This document shows positions 25,082 through 37,293 of a stretch of 64,000 nucleotides of DNA, piece by piece. This DNA comes from Limnoperna fortunei (lineage: Eukaryota; Mollusca; Bivalvia; Mytilida; Modiolidae), in NCBI GenBank assembly GCA_944474755.1, contig OX104112.1:54076774-54140773 (forward strand), given 5' to 3'. Below the pieces are notes generated by a model. The model saw only the letters and a program-made list of their open reading frames with translations, did no database searches and had not been told where the DNA came from. The translations under genes and the position numbers were made by a program. Positions within the stretch are counted from its first letter, which is position 1. Each line of letters begins with the position of its first letter.

Positions 25082-25465
25082 ACAAAATAGCAAGGAAATC
25101 GACCGAACATCAAGAGTCCAAGTCAAGGACAATTATAAATCAGGATAAAGACAAACATATACAACGCAAAACAAAAACCAAAAGCACAAAAACAGAAAGT
25201 GATTATCCCGAAACCAATAAAAATAAACAATGCACTGAGGTGCACTCCTCTTATTAGACACCCATCGAGTTAATCAGTGTCATGTATTGGAAATAGTGAA
25301 ATACAGGAATAGGAAAGACTACCTATGACTCCGCGAAAATTTCACAAATTGATTTTCCATAACGATCAATAAGGTCATAATGACGACCATAGAACTTCTG
25401 AACGAATGACATCAACCTTGGTACAACAAACCTTTGTTTAAGTATCTTAAAAGTCAACAGCAGGG
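25082..25465 (-). mobile_element. Penelope-like element 3' tail (left arm)
   Basis: The minus strand repeats the C-terminal coding end and 3' untranslated tail of the element at 3620-5430, including 'agttctatggtcgt', 'cattatgacc', GATCGTTATGG and the 'gatgttcggtcga' word. Only the last few hundred bases are present. The satellite starts where the upstream RT coding part should be. The same tail recurs at 31344-31727 and, in mirror orientation, at 35917-36300. Confidence 0.7.
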
Positions 25466-25480
25466 TAATGGCCTATATCA

Positions 25481-27538
25481 TAAAATATTTCGCTTGTTAA
25501 AGTCTTTTTCTTACTTTTTGTTGAAAAAGTAATTTTAAAAGTTTAACATGCTACAAAAAAGTTAACTTTTTTCAAAACAATTTCATTTCCATGTTAAGAT
25601 TTTACTTAATATTTCTAAAAAAAAATTCGATTTTACAGTTTTTTGTAACTTTTTTGTTGAAAAATATTGAAAAAATTTAACATGCGAAGCAAAAAATTAA
25701 CTTATTTTCACTTTAATTTCAACTTTTTACTAAATATTTAAAAAATATTTCGATTTTTTAAAGTTTTTTCTTAGTTTTTCTTGCAAAATAGTAAAAAAAT
25801 TTAACATGCGAAGAAAAAAAATTAAATTTTTTTTATAAAGAATTTTATCTTCATGTCAGGTTTTACTAAATATTTCTAAAATATTTCGATTTTAAAAGTT
25901 TTTTCTTAGTTTTTGTTGAAAAACATTGAAAAAATTTAACATGCGAGGAAAAAAAATTAACTTTTTTTCAAAACAATTTCATTTTTATGAAAATCTTTTA
26001 CTAAATATTTGTAAAATATTAAGATTTTAAAGTTTTTTCTTAGTTTTTGTTGAAAAATATTTTAACGATTTAACATGCGAAGAAAAAAAATTAACTTATT
26101 TTGAAAACAATTTTATCTTCAAGTTAGGTTTTACTAAATATTTCTAAAATATTTCGATTTTAAAGTTTTTTCTTAGTTTTTGTTGAAAAACATTGAAAAA
26201 ATTTAACATGCGAGGAAAAAAATTAACTTTTTTTTCAAAACAATTTCATTTTTATGAAAATCTTTTGCTATATATTTCTAAAATATTTCGATTTTTAAAG
26301 TTTATCTTACTTTTTCTTGAAAAACATTGAAAAATTTAACATTCGAGGACAAAAATTTCTTTTTTGCAAAATAATTTCATTTTGATTTAAACTTTTTACT
26401 AAATATTTGAAAGATATGTCTAGTTTTTAAGTTTTTTCTTAGTTTTTGTTGAAAAATATTGAAAAAATTTAACATGCGAGGAAAAAAATTTACTTTTTTT
26501 CAAAACAATTTCATTTTTATGAAAATCTTTTACTATATATTTCTAAAATATTTCAAGTTTTTAATTTTTTTCTTAGTTTTGTTGAAAATATTGCGAAAAA
26601 TTTAATATGCGAGAAAAAAAAATACTTTTTTTTCAAAATAATTTCATGTTGATTGTAACTTTTTACTGTATATTTCAAAAATATTTCGATTTTTAAAGTT
26701 TTTCTTATTTTTTGTTGAAAAACATTGACAAAATTTAACATGCGAGGAAAAAAATTAACTTTTTTTCAAAATAATTTAATTTTGATTTAAACGTTTACTA
26801 AATATTTGAAAGATATTTCGAGTTTTTAAGTTTTTTCTTAGTTTTTGTTGAAAGATATTGCAAAAAATTTAATATGCGAGAAAAAAAATTACCTTTTTGT
26901 CAAAATAATTTCGTTTTGATTTAAAAATTTTACTAAATATTTCTAAATATTTCGATTTTTTCTTACTTTTTCTTGAAAAACATTGACAAAATTTAACATC
27001 CGAGGAAACAACTTTACTTTTTTCAAAACAATTAAATTTTTATGAAAATCTTGTACTAAATATTTCTAAAATATTTAGATTTTTAATTTTTTTCTTAGTT
27101 TTTGTTGAAAATATTGCACAAAATTTAATATGCGAGAAAAAAAATAACTTTTAAAAAAACTAATTTCATTTCGGTTTAAACTTTGTGGTAAACATTTGAA
27201 AAAGATTTCGAGTTTTTAAGTTTTTTCTTACATCTTGTCAAAAAATATTGAAAAAATTAAACATGCGAAGAAAAAAAAACATTATTTTTTTAAACAATTT
27301 CATCTTTATGCAAAGGTTTACTAAATATATCTAAAATATTACTAAATATTTCAAAAATATTTCGATTTTTTAAAAGTTTTTTCTAACTTTTTGTTAAAAA
27401 ATATTTTAAATATTTAACATGCGAAGAAAAAAATTAACTTATTTTTAAAACAATTTTTTTCTTTTCATGTCAGGTTTTACAAAATATTTCTTAAATATTT
27501 CGAGTTTTAATTTTTTTTCTTTTTGTTGACAAAAATTG
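25481..27538. repeat. ~133-bp AT-rich satellite array (left arm)
   Basis: About 15 copies of a unit of roughly 125-140 bp, marked by TTTAACATGCGAGGAAAAAA or variants (for example near 25680, 25805, 25940, 26072, 26206, 26471, 26738 and 27419). Each copy includes TTTACTAAATATTT and TCTTAGTTTTTGTTGAAAA words. Units diverge by about 10-20% by eye. All short open frames here are satellite artefacts. Confidence 0.93.
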
Positions 27539-27580
27539 GAAAAATGTACCATGCAAGGACAAAAAATCACTTAAATTTTT
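27539..27580. other. Palindrome spacer, orientation 1
   Basis: A 42-bp unique sequence (centre ATGTACCATGCAAGGAC) lies between the ends ACAAAAATTG and CAATTTTTGT of the two arms. It is the only asymmetric sequence at the fold. The exact reverse complement occupies 33801-33842. Confidence 0.92.
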
Positions 27581-29202
27581 CAATTTTTGTCAACAAAACG
27601 AAAAAAAATTAAAACTCGAAATATTTAAGAAATATTTTGTAAAACCTGACATGAAAAGAAAAAAATTGTTTTAAAAATAAGTTAATTTTTTTCTTCGCAT
27701 GTTAAATATTTAAAATATTTTTTAACAAAAAGTTAGAAAAAACTTTTAAAAAATCGAAATATTTTTGAAATATTTAGTAATATTTTAGATATATTTAGTA
27801 AACCTTTGCATAAAGATGAAATTGTTTAAAAAAATAATGTTTTTTTTTCTTCGCATGTTTAATTTTTTCAATATTTTTTGACAAGATGTAAGAAAAAACT
27901 TAAAAACTCGAAATCTTTTTCAAATGTTTACCACAAAGTTTAAACCGAAATGAAATTAGTTTTTTTAAAAGTTATTTTTTTTCTCGCATATTAAATTTTG
28001 TGCAATATTTTCAACAAAAACTAAGAAAAAAATTAAAAATCTAAATATTTTAGAAATATTTAGTACAAGATTTTCATAAAAATTTAATTGTTTTGAAAAA
28101 AGTAAAGTTGTTTCCTCGGATGTTAAATTTTGTCAATGTTTTTCAAGAAAAAGTAAGAAAAAATCGAAATATTTAGAAATATTTAGTAAAATTTTTAAAT
28201 CAAAACGAAATTATTTTGACAAAAAGGTAATTTTTTTTCTCGCATATTAAATTTTTTGCAATATCTTTCAACAAAAACTAAGAAAAAACTTAAAAACTCG
28301 AAATATCTTTCAAATATTTAGTAAACGTTTAAATCAAAATTAAATTATTTTGAAAAAAAGTTAATTTTTTTCCTCGCATGTTAAATTTTGTCAATGTTTT
28401 TCAACAAAAAATAAGAAAAACTTTAAAAATCGAAATATTTTTGAAATATACAGTAAAAAGTTACAATCAACATGAAATTATTTTGAAAAAAAAGTATTTT
28501 TTTTTCTCGCATATTAAATTTTTCGCAATATTTTTCAACAAAACTAAGAAAAAAATTAAAAACTTGAAATATTTTAGAAATATATAGTAAAAGATTTTCA
28601 TAAAAATGAAATTGTTTTGAAAAAAAGTAAATTTTTTTCCTCGCATGTTAAATTTTTTCAATATTTTTCAACAAAAACTAAGAAAAAACTTAAAAACTAG
28701 ACATATCTTTCAAATATTTAGTAAAAAGTTTAAATCAAAATGAAATTATTTTGCAAAAAAGAAATTTTTGTCCTCGAATGTTAAATTTTTCAATGTTTTT
28801 CAAGAAAAAGTAAGATAAACTTTAAAAATCGAAATATTTTAGAAATATATAGCAAAAGATTTTCATAAAAATGAAATTGTTTTGAAAAAAAAGTTAATTT
28901 TTTTCCTCGCATGTTAAATTTTTTCAATGTTTTTCAACAAAAACTAAGAAAAAACTTTAAAATCGAAATATTTTAGAAATATTTAGTAAAACCTAACTTG
29001 AAGATAAAATTGTTTTCAAAATAAGTTAATTTTTTTTCTTCGCATGTTAAATCGTTAAAATATTTTTCAACAAAAACTAAGAAAAAACTTTAAAATCTTA
29101 ATATTTTACAAATATTTAGTAAAAGATTTTCATAAAAATGAAATTGTTTTGAAAAAAAGTTAATTTTTTTTCCTCGCATGTTAAATTTTTTCAATGTTTT
29201 TC
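27581..29202. repeat. Start of the right arm, truncated at the gap
   Basis: This is the reverse complement of 25917-27538 (satellite). It ends abruptly at the N run. It is the first 1.6 kb of the mirrored arm in the left contig. Confidence 0.93.
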
Positions 29203-29402
29203 NNNNNNNNNNNNNNNNNNNNNNNNNNNNNNNNNNNNNNNNNNNNNNNNNNNNNNNNNNNNNNNNNNNNNNNNNNNNNNNNNNNNNNNNNNNNNNNNNN
29301 NNNNNNNNNNNNNNNNNNNNNNNNNNNNNNNNNNNNNNNNNNNNNNNNNNNNNNNNNNNNNNNNNNNNNNNNNNNNNNNNNNNNNNNNNNNNNNNNNNNN
29401 NN
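29203..29402. other. Assembly gap (200 N)
   Basis: Exactly 200 unknown bases, a typical placeholder for a gap of unknown size. The bases on its two sides do not adjoin in either copy of the repeat. Sequence left of it matches up to 35464, and sequence right of it matches from 23142. Confidence 0.99.
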
Positions 29403-32400
29403 ATTGTCTGTACAAATATCTACACTTACGAACAGTGAAAAAATCATCACAATTACTAAATAAGGTGCAATAAGGCGCTATTACCGGTTTTTGTACACTT
29501 AAAATTGTCTAAATTGAAATATTGGAACTTCATAATACGTGGTTATTTGTTAAATGGAATGCGTTCAACAGTTTTCAATAATTAAAGCCCTTTTACGATG
29601 AAAAGCTAACAGTTTAATCTGAACACAAAAGTTGGAGTATTTCACTTTAGGAATAATCTTTTAAATTTTTGCAAAGTAAATATAGATTTTAATGTCCTAT
29701 CCGATGATGAAACGTTCATTTATTTTTTTAAATCAGACCAGTGTTTTTGGTACCTGATGTTTTGATATTCTTAGATTTAATCTATTAGGTATTTACAGAC
29801 ATTCATAATTCTTTCAGTATGGCACTCGTATTTTATTACATTGTTGTAATAAAATTACTAACATGTATGTATATTTTATGTATAATTGTTTAATAATTAT
29901 TTATAAATTACAAGTGGTGAGACGATAATCAAATATTGAATCTAAATCTATACACACTGAACTGAAAAATACTTGAATACGAATCGTATCTAATGTAAAC
30001 TAATCATAAGTATATATTTGGTTTTGACGGTGCCCTTTAATGTGAAAACATTCAAATTGAGGAATAAACTATCTTTATAGTTTAAGTGAACGTTTAATAT
30101 TTTGCTTGCATTTGGATTCTCCATTATTTATTTATAAAGATATATTACCAGTTAGGAAAGACAACATAATGCCGCAGGATTTTGTAGAATATCTGTATCT
30201 CCATAATTCCAAGATTAATTCCATAGTATGCGTATGTGAGATCATTCAGCTTGCATGAATTTTATGCAATAAATTAAAAGTGTGAACTAGCTAAAAAATT
30301 CTTCGCTTTGAATATATTCATGATTTTTTTTTATTAATGCGGAAATCTTGGGCCTGTTTAATAAAACTATCATAGAACAATTTTAGATACATTTAAATCT
30401 TTGTCCTAAATCGGTTCATCGAACACCCCTAAGACCTAATTTTCATCCTAATTTTAGGACAAGAAATTTGATTACTTAGGACTAGCTTTCCGGCTCATTA
30501 TAATTTGTTTACGGGTAACATTCTGTTTACAGTTGTATTGATATCTGGTGAAATTATACTATAGGATAACCTGTTATTTATAAAAAGATTATTATCATTA
30601 ATTTTAATTATATTTTATCTTTTAAATTGCAGGGAATTGTTATATAAAATACTTATATACATGTGTTCAGATATCTCCTAAATATAGATATTTCCATAAT
30701 GTAATATTTAGGGAGAACTTAAGACCATCTTTACTAAGATGGCCATAAGACTTCGTTGTGCTATCGCAGACATGTTATAAGATGGTCCCAAGAATTAACC
30801 TAAAAAGTGTCTTAAAACAAATCTTGGGAAAGTTAAACAGACCCCCGAACCAGTAAACTAATCTTTAAAGAGTACACAATTCTATGTTAATAAAACAATA
30901 TTCCATTTCAATATGTAAACTAGATGAAAAATTGCTACGGTAAAATTGATTTTAGTGACATTTTTTATAAAGGGAGGTAGCATTTTTGATCAATATTCAA
31001 ATAAGTACGAACTAATATAGCATTTTCATTTTTATTAAAACAATATATGCAATTGTAAAAAATTGTCCTTAAAATTGTTTGTTTTTTGTTTGAAAACAAT
31101 GGATGACTTTCGTGGTAGTTTAAAGTGTCAAATAAGTCTGTTGTGGTTTTCATGTCTCTGTACACTTTATCCATTTCCATTTTGTAGCACAGAGAATCAA
31201 TTTTATATATATATTTATAAACATTCATGTTGAAATCAACTCATACACAAACAAATGCTTTTTGAATAACGTCCACAAAACTTTAGTAATATCAAGCAGT
31301 GCTTTATTAACGAAAAATAGTGACAATTTACTAAATTACGTAACAAAATAGCAAGGAAATCGACCGAACATCAAGAGTCCAAGTCAAGGACAATTATAAA
31401 TCAGGATAAAGACAAACATATACAACGCAAAACAAAAACCAAAAGCACAAAAACAGAAAGTGATTATCCCGAAACCAATAAAAATAAACAATGCACTGAG
31501 GTGCACTCCTCTTATTAGACACCCATCGAGTTAATCAGTGTCATGTATTGGAAATAGTGAAATACAGGAATAGGAAAGACTACCTATGACTCCGCGAAAA
31601 TTTCACAAATTGATTTTCCATAACGATCAATAAGGTCATAATGACGACCATAGAACTTCTGAACGAATGACATCAACCTTGGTACAACAAACCTTTGTTT
31701 AAGTATCTTAAAAGTCAACAGCAGGGTAATGGCCTATATCATAAAATATTTCGCTTGTTAAAGTCTTTTTCTTACTTTTTGTTGAAAAAGTAATTTTAAA
31801 AGTTTAACATGCTACAAAAAAGTTAACTTTTTTCAAAACAATTTCATTTCCATGTTAAGATTTTACTTAATATTTCTAAAAAAAAATTCGATTTTACAGT
31901 TTTTTGTAACTTTTTTGTTGAAAAATATTGAAAAAATTTAACATGCGAAGCAAAAAATTAACTTATTTTCACTTTAATTTCAACTTTTTACTAAATATTT
32001 AAAAAATATTTCGATTTTTTAAAGTTTTTTCTTAGTTTTTCTTGCAAAATAGTAAAAAAATTTAACATGCGAAGAAAAAAAATTAAATTTTTTTTAAAAA
32101 CAATTTTATCTTCATGTCAGGTTTTACTAAATATTTCTAAAATATTTCGATTTTAAAAGTTTTTTCTTAGTTTTTGTTGAAAAACATTGAAAAAATTTAA
32201 CATGCGAGGAAAAAAAATTAACTTTTTTTCAAAACAATTTCATTTTTATGAAAATCTTTTACTAAATATTTGTAAAATATTAAGATTTTAAAGTTTTTTC
32301 TTAGTTTTTGTTGAAAAATATTTTAACGATTTAACATGCGAAGAAAAAAATTAACTTATTTTGAAAACAATTTTATCTTCAAGTTAGGTTTTACTAAATA

Positions 32401-33800
32401 TTTCTAAAATATTTCGATTTTAAAGTTTTTTCTTAGTTTTTGTTGAAAAACATTGAAAAAATTTAACATGCGAGGAAAAAAATTAACTTTTTTTTCAAAA
32501 CAATTTCATTTTTATGAAAATCTTTTGCTATATATTTCTAAAATATTTCGATTTTTAAAGTTTATCTTACTTTTTCTTGAAAAACATTGAAAAAATTTAA
32601 CATTCGAGGACAAAAATTTCTTTTTTGCAAAATAATTTCATTTTGATTTAAACTTTTTACTAAATATTTGAAAGATATGTCTAGTTTTTAAGTTTTTTCT
32701 TAGTTTTTGTTGAAAAATATTGAAAAAATTTAACATGCGAGGAAAAAAATTTACTTTTTTTCAAAACAATTTCATTTTTATGAAAATCTTTTACTATATA
32801 TTTCTAAAATATTTCAAGTTTTTAATTTTTTTCTTAGTTTTGTTGAAAAATATTGCGAAAAATTTAATATGCGAGAAAAAAAAATACTTTTTTTTCAAAA
32901 TAATTTCATGTTGATTGTAACTTTTTACTGTATATTTCAAAAATATTTCGATTTTTAAAGTTTTTCTTATTTTTTGTTGAAAAACATTGACAAAATTTAA
33001 CATGCGAGGAAAAAAATTAACTTTTTTTCAAAATAATTTAATTTTGATTTAAACGTTTACTAAATATTTGAAAGATATTTCGAGTTTTTAAGTTTTTTCT
33101 TAGTTTTTGTTGAAAGATATTGCAAAAAATTTAATATGCGAGAAAAAAAATTACCTTTTTGTCAAAATAATTTCGTTTTGATTTTAAAATTTTACTAAAT
33201 ATTTCTAAATATTTCGATTTTTTCTTACTTTTTCTTGAAAAACATTGACAAAATTTAACATCCGAGGAAACAACTTTACTTTTTTCAAAACAATTAAATT
33301 TTTATGAAAATCTTGTACTAAATATTTCTAAAATATTTAGATTTTTAATTTTTTTCTTAGTTTTTGTTGAAAATATTGCACAAAATTTAATATGCGAGAA
33401 AAAAAATAACTTTTAAAAAAACTAATTTCATTTCGGTTTAAACTTTGTGGTAAACATTTGAAAAAGATTTCGAGTTTTTAAGTTTTTTCTTACATCTTGT
33501 CAAAAAATATTGAAAAAATTAAACATGCGAAGAAAAAAAAACATTATTTTTTTAAACAATTTCATCTTTATGCAAAGGTTTACTAAATATATCTAAAATA
33601 TTACTAAATATTTCAAAAATATTTCGATTTTTTAAAAGTTTTTTCTAACTTTTTGTTAAAAAATATTTTAAATATTTAACATGCGAAGAAAAAAATTAAC
33701 TTATTTTTAAAACAATTTTTTTCTTTTCATGTCAGGTTTTACAAAATATTTCTTAAATATTTCGAGTTTTAATTTTTTTTCGTTTTGTTGACAAAAATTG
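29403..33800. repeat. Second reading of the inner left arm (probable false duplication)
   Basis: This repeats 23142-27538 in the same orientation at an offset of 6261-6262 bases. It includes the MITE (30351-30845), the Penelope-like tail (31344-31727) and the satellite (31742-33800). It probably represents the same genomic DNA as 23142-27538, entered again because the second contig reads through the palindrome centre. Confidence 0.9.
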
Positions 33801-33842
33801 AAAAATTTAAGTGATTTTTTGTCCTTGCATGGTACATTTTTC
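33801..33842. other. Palindrome spacer, orientation 2
   Basis: The exact reverse complement of the 42-bp spacer at 27539-27580. The arm bases next to it are also swapped (CGTTTTG on the left and CAAAAAG on the right, against CTTTTTG and CAAAACG in the first copy), so the whole centre is inverted. Confidence 0.92.
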
Positions 33843-35901
33843 CAATTTTTGTCAACAAAAAGAAAAAAAATTAAAACTCGAAATATTTAAGAAATATTTT
33901 GTAAAACCTGACATGAAAAGAAAAAAATTGTTTTAAAAATAAGTTAATTTTTTTCTTCGCATGTTAAATATTTAAAATATTTTTTAACAAAAAGTTAGAA
34001 AAAACTTTTAAAAAATCGAAATATTTTTGAAATATTTAGTAATATTTTAGATATATTTAGTAAACCTTTGCATAAAGATGAAATTGTTTAAAAAAATAAT
34101 GTTTTTTTTTCTTCGCATGTTTAATTTTTTCAATATTTTTTGACAAGATGTAAGAAAAAACTTAAAAACTCGAAATCTTTTTCAAATGTTTACCACAAAG
34201 TTTAAACCGAAATGAAATTAGTTTTTTTAAAAGTTATTTTTTTTCTCGCATATTAAATTTTGTGCAATATTTTCAACAAAAACTAAGAAAAAAATTAAAA
34301 ATCTAAATATTTTAGAAATATTTAGTACAAGATTTTCATAAAAATTTAATTGTTTTGAAAAAAGTAAAGTTGTTTCCTCGGATGTTAAATTTTGTCAATG
34401 TTTTTCAAGAAAAAGTAAGAAAAAATCGAAATATTTAGAAATATTTAGTAAAATTTTTAAATCAAAACGAAATTATTTTGACAAAAAGGTAATTTTTTTT
34501 CTCGCATATTAAATTTTTTGCAATATCTTTCAACAAAAACTAAGAAAAAACTTAAAAACTCGAAATATCTTTCAAATATTTAGTAAACGTTTAAATCAAA
34601 ATTAAATTATTTTGAAAAAAAGTTAATTTTTTTCCTCGCATGTTAAATTTTGTCAATGTTTTTCAACAAAAAATAAGAAAAACTTTAAAAATCGAAATAT
34701 TTTTGAAATATACAGTAAAAAGTTACAATCAACATGAAATTATTTTGAAAAAAAAGTATTTTTTTTTCTCGCATATTAAATTTTTCGCAATATTTTTCAA
34801 CAAAACTAAGAAAAAAATTAAAAACTTGAAATATTTTAGAAATATATAGTAAAAGATTTTCATAAAAATGAAATTGTTTTGAAAAAAAGTAAATTTTTTT
34901 CCTCGCATGTTAAATTTTTTCAATATTTTTCAACAAAAACTAAGAAAAAACTTAAAAACTAGACATATCTTTCAAATATTTAGTAAAAAGTTTAAATCAA
35001 AATGAAATTATTTTGCAAAAAAGAAATTTTTGTCCTCGAATGTTAAATTTTTCAATGTTTTTCAAGAAAAAGTAAGATAAACTTTAAAAATCGAAATATT
35101 TTAGAAATATATAGCAAAAGATTTTCATAAAAATGAAATTGTTTTGAAAAAAAAGTTAATTTTTTTCCTCGCATGTTAAATTTTTTCAATGTTTTTCAAC
35201 AAAAACTAAGAAAAAACTTTAAAATCGAAATATTTTAGAAATATTTAGTAAAACCTAACTTGAAGATAAAATTGTTTTCAAAATAAGTTAATTTTTTTTC
35301 TTCGCATGTTAAATCGTTAAAATATTTTTCAACAAAAACTAAGAAAAAACTTTAAAATCTTAATATTTTACAAATATTTAGTAAAAGATTTTCATAAAAA
35401 TGAAATTGTTTTGAAAAAAAGTTAATTTTTTTTCCTCGCATGTTAAATTTTTTCAATGTTTTTCAACAAAAACTAAGAAAAAACTTTTAAAATCGAAATA
35501 TTTTAGAAATATTTAGTAAAACCTGACATGAAGATAAAATTGTTTTTAAAAAAAATTTAATTTTTTTTCTTCGCATGTTAAATTTTTTTACTATTTTGCA
35601 AGAAAAACTAAGAAAAAACTTTAAAAAATCGAAATATTTTTTAAATATTTAGTAAAAAGTTGAAATTAAAGTGAAAATAAGTTAATTTTTTGCTTCGCAT
35701 GTTAAATTTTTTCAATATTTTTCAACAAAAAAGTTACAAAAAACTGTAAAATCGAATTTTTTTTTAGAAATATTAAGTAAAATCTTAACATGGAAATGAA
35801 ATTGTTTTGAAAAAAGTTAACTTTTTTGTAGCATGTTAAACTTTTAAAATTACTTTTTCAACAAAAAGTAAGAAAAAGACTTTAACAAGCGAAATATTTT
35901 A
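33843..35901. repeat. ~133-bp AT-rich satellite array (right arm)
   Basis: Mirror image of 25481-27538, with units marked by CGCATGTTAAATTTT. It faces the left array across the 42-bp spacer, so about 4 kb of self-complementary satellite sits at the fold. Confidence 0.92.
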
Positions 35902-35916
35902 TGATATAGGCCATTA

Positions 35917-36300
35917 CCCAGCTGTTGACTTTTAAGATACTTAAACAAAGGTTTGTTGTACCAAGGTTGATGTCATTCGTTCAGAAGTTCTATGGTCGTC
36001 ATTATGACCTTATTGATCGTTATGGAAAATCAATTTGTGAAATTTTCGCGGAGTCATAGGTAGTCTTTCCTATTCCTGTATTTCACTATTTCCAATACAT
36101 GACACTGATTAACTCGATGGGTGTCTAATAAGAGGAGTGCACCTCAGTGCATTGTTTATTTTTATTGGTTTCGGGATAATCACTTTCTGTTTTTGTGCTT
36201 TTGGTTTTTGTTTTGCGTTGTATATGTTTGTCTTTATCCTGATTTATAATTGTCCTTGACTTGGACTCTTGATGTTCGGTCGATTTCCTTGCTATTTTGT
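35917..36300 (+). mobile_element. Penelope-like element 3' tail (right arm)
   Basis: Plus-strand mirror of 25082-25465. It shows the family's last coding words (KFYGR-like, then LIDRYGKS-like translation), a stop, and a 3' untranslated region matching 5150-5410 by eye. The two tails point outward from the satellite core. Confidence 0.7.
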
Positions 36301-36798
36301 TACGTAATTTAGTAAATTGTCACTATTTTTCGTTAATAAAGCACTGCTTGATATTACTAAAGTTTTGTGGACGTTATTCAAAAAGCATTTGTTTGTGTAT
36401 GAGTTGATTTCAACATGAATGTTTATAAATATATATATAAAATTGATTCTCTGTGCTACAAAATGGAAATGGATAAAGTGTACAGAGACATGAAAACCAC
36501 AACAGACTTATTTGACACTTTAAACTACCACGAAAGTCATCCATTGTTTTCAAACAAAAAACAAACAATTTTAAGGACAATTTTTTACAATTGCATATAT
36601 TGTTTTAATAAAAATGAAAATGCTATATTAGTTCGTACTTATTTGAATATTGATCAAAAATGCTACCTCCCTTTATAAAAAATGTCACTAAAATCAATTT
36701 TACCGTAGCAATTTTTCATCTAGTTTACATATTGAAATGGAATATTGTTTTATTAACATAGAATTGTGTACTCTTTAAAGATTAGTTTACTGGTTCGG

Positions 36799-37293
36799 GG
36801 GTCTGTTTAACTTTCCCAAGATTTGTTTTAAGACACTTTTTAGGTTAATTCTTGGGACCATCTTATAACATGTCTGCGATAGCACAACGAAGTCTTATGG
36901 CCATCTTAGTAAAGATGGTCTTAAGTTCTCCCTAAATATTACATTATGGAAATATCTATATTTAGGAGATATCTGAACACATGTATATAAGTATTTTATA
37001 TAACAATTCCCTGCAATTTAAAAGATAAAATATAATTAAAATTAATGATAATAATCTTTTTATAAATAACAGGTTATCCTATAGTATAATTTCACCAGAT
37101 ATCAATACAACTGTAAACAGAATGTTACCCGTAAACAAATTATAATGAGCCGGAAAGCTAGTCCTAAGTAATCAAATTTCTTGTCCTAAAATTAGGATGA
37201 AAATTAGGTCTTAGGGGTGTTCGATGAACCGATTTAGGACAAAGATTTAAATGTATCTAAAATTGTTCTATGATAGTTTTATTAAACAGGCCC
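36799..37293. mobile_element. MITE with GGGYCTGTTTAA ends (right arm)
   Basis: Mirror of the copy at 24089-24583. Confidence 0.55.

Larger units (their letters stand above)
17952..27538. repeat. Left arm of a giant inverted repeat (~9.59 kb)
   Basis: Every landmark here has its reverse complement in 33843-43430, at coordinates that sum to about 61382. Examples are frames at 18124-18363 and 43019-43258, 19194-19418 and 41964-42188, and 22759-22953 and 38429-38623. The outer edge is sharp: AGTAGTGATGGAACC at 17952 pairs with GGTTCCATCACTACT ending at 43430, and sequence beyond differs. Arms differ only by scattered single bases and homopolymer lengths, plus one small cluster near 25826-25840. 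The arm holds a 24-bp minisatellite, a MITE, a Penelope-like 3' tail and a satellite block, and otherwise AT-rich sequence with no recognised gene. Confidence 0.95.

Noticed and set aside
26553..28661. Repeated 62-69 residue frames (MLNFVNVFQQ... and MKKFNMRG...)
   Set aside because: They lie entirely within the 133-bp satellite, recur with every copy on both strands and have low-complexity composition.
29178..29463. Frames spanning the N run
   Set aside because: They exist only because unknown bases were translated.
25481..35901. Possible CRISPR-like array
   Set aside because: The units are contiguous diverged satellite monomers without unique spacers, in a eukaryotic genome.
36415..36678. 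87-codon frame present in both arms and in the overlap copy
   Set aside because: It looks moderately protein-like, but there is no motif, no splice context and no independent conservation. Its recurrence is explained by the palindrome alone.
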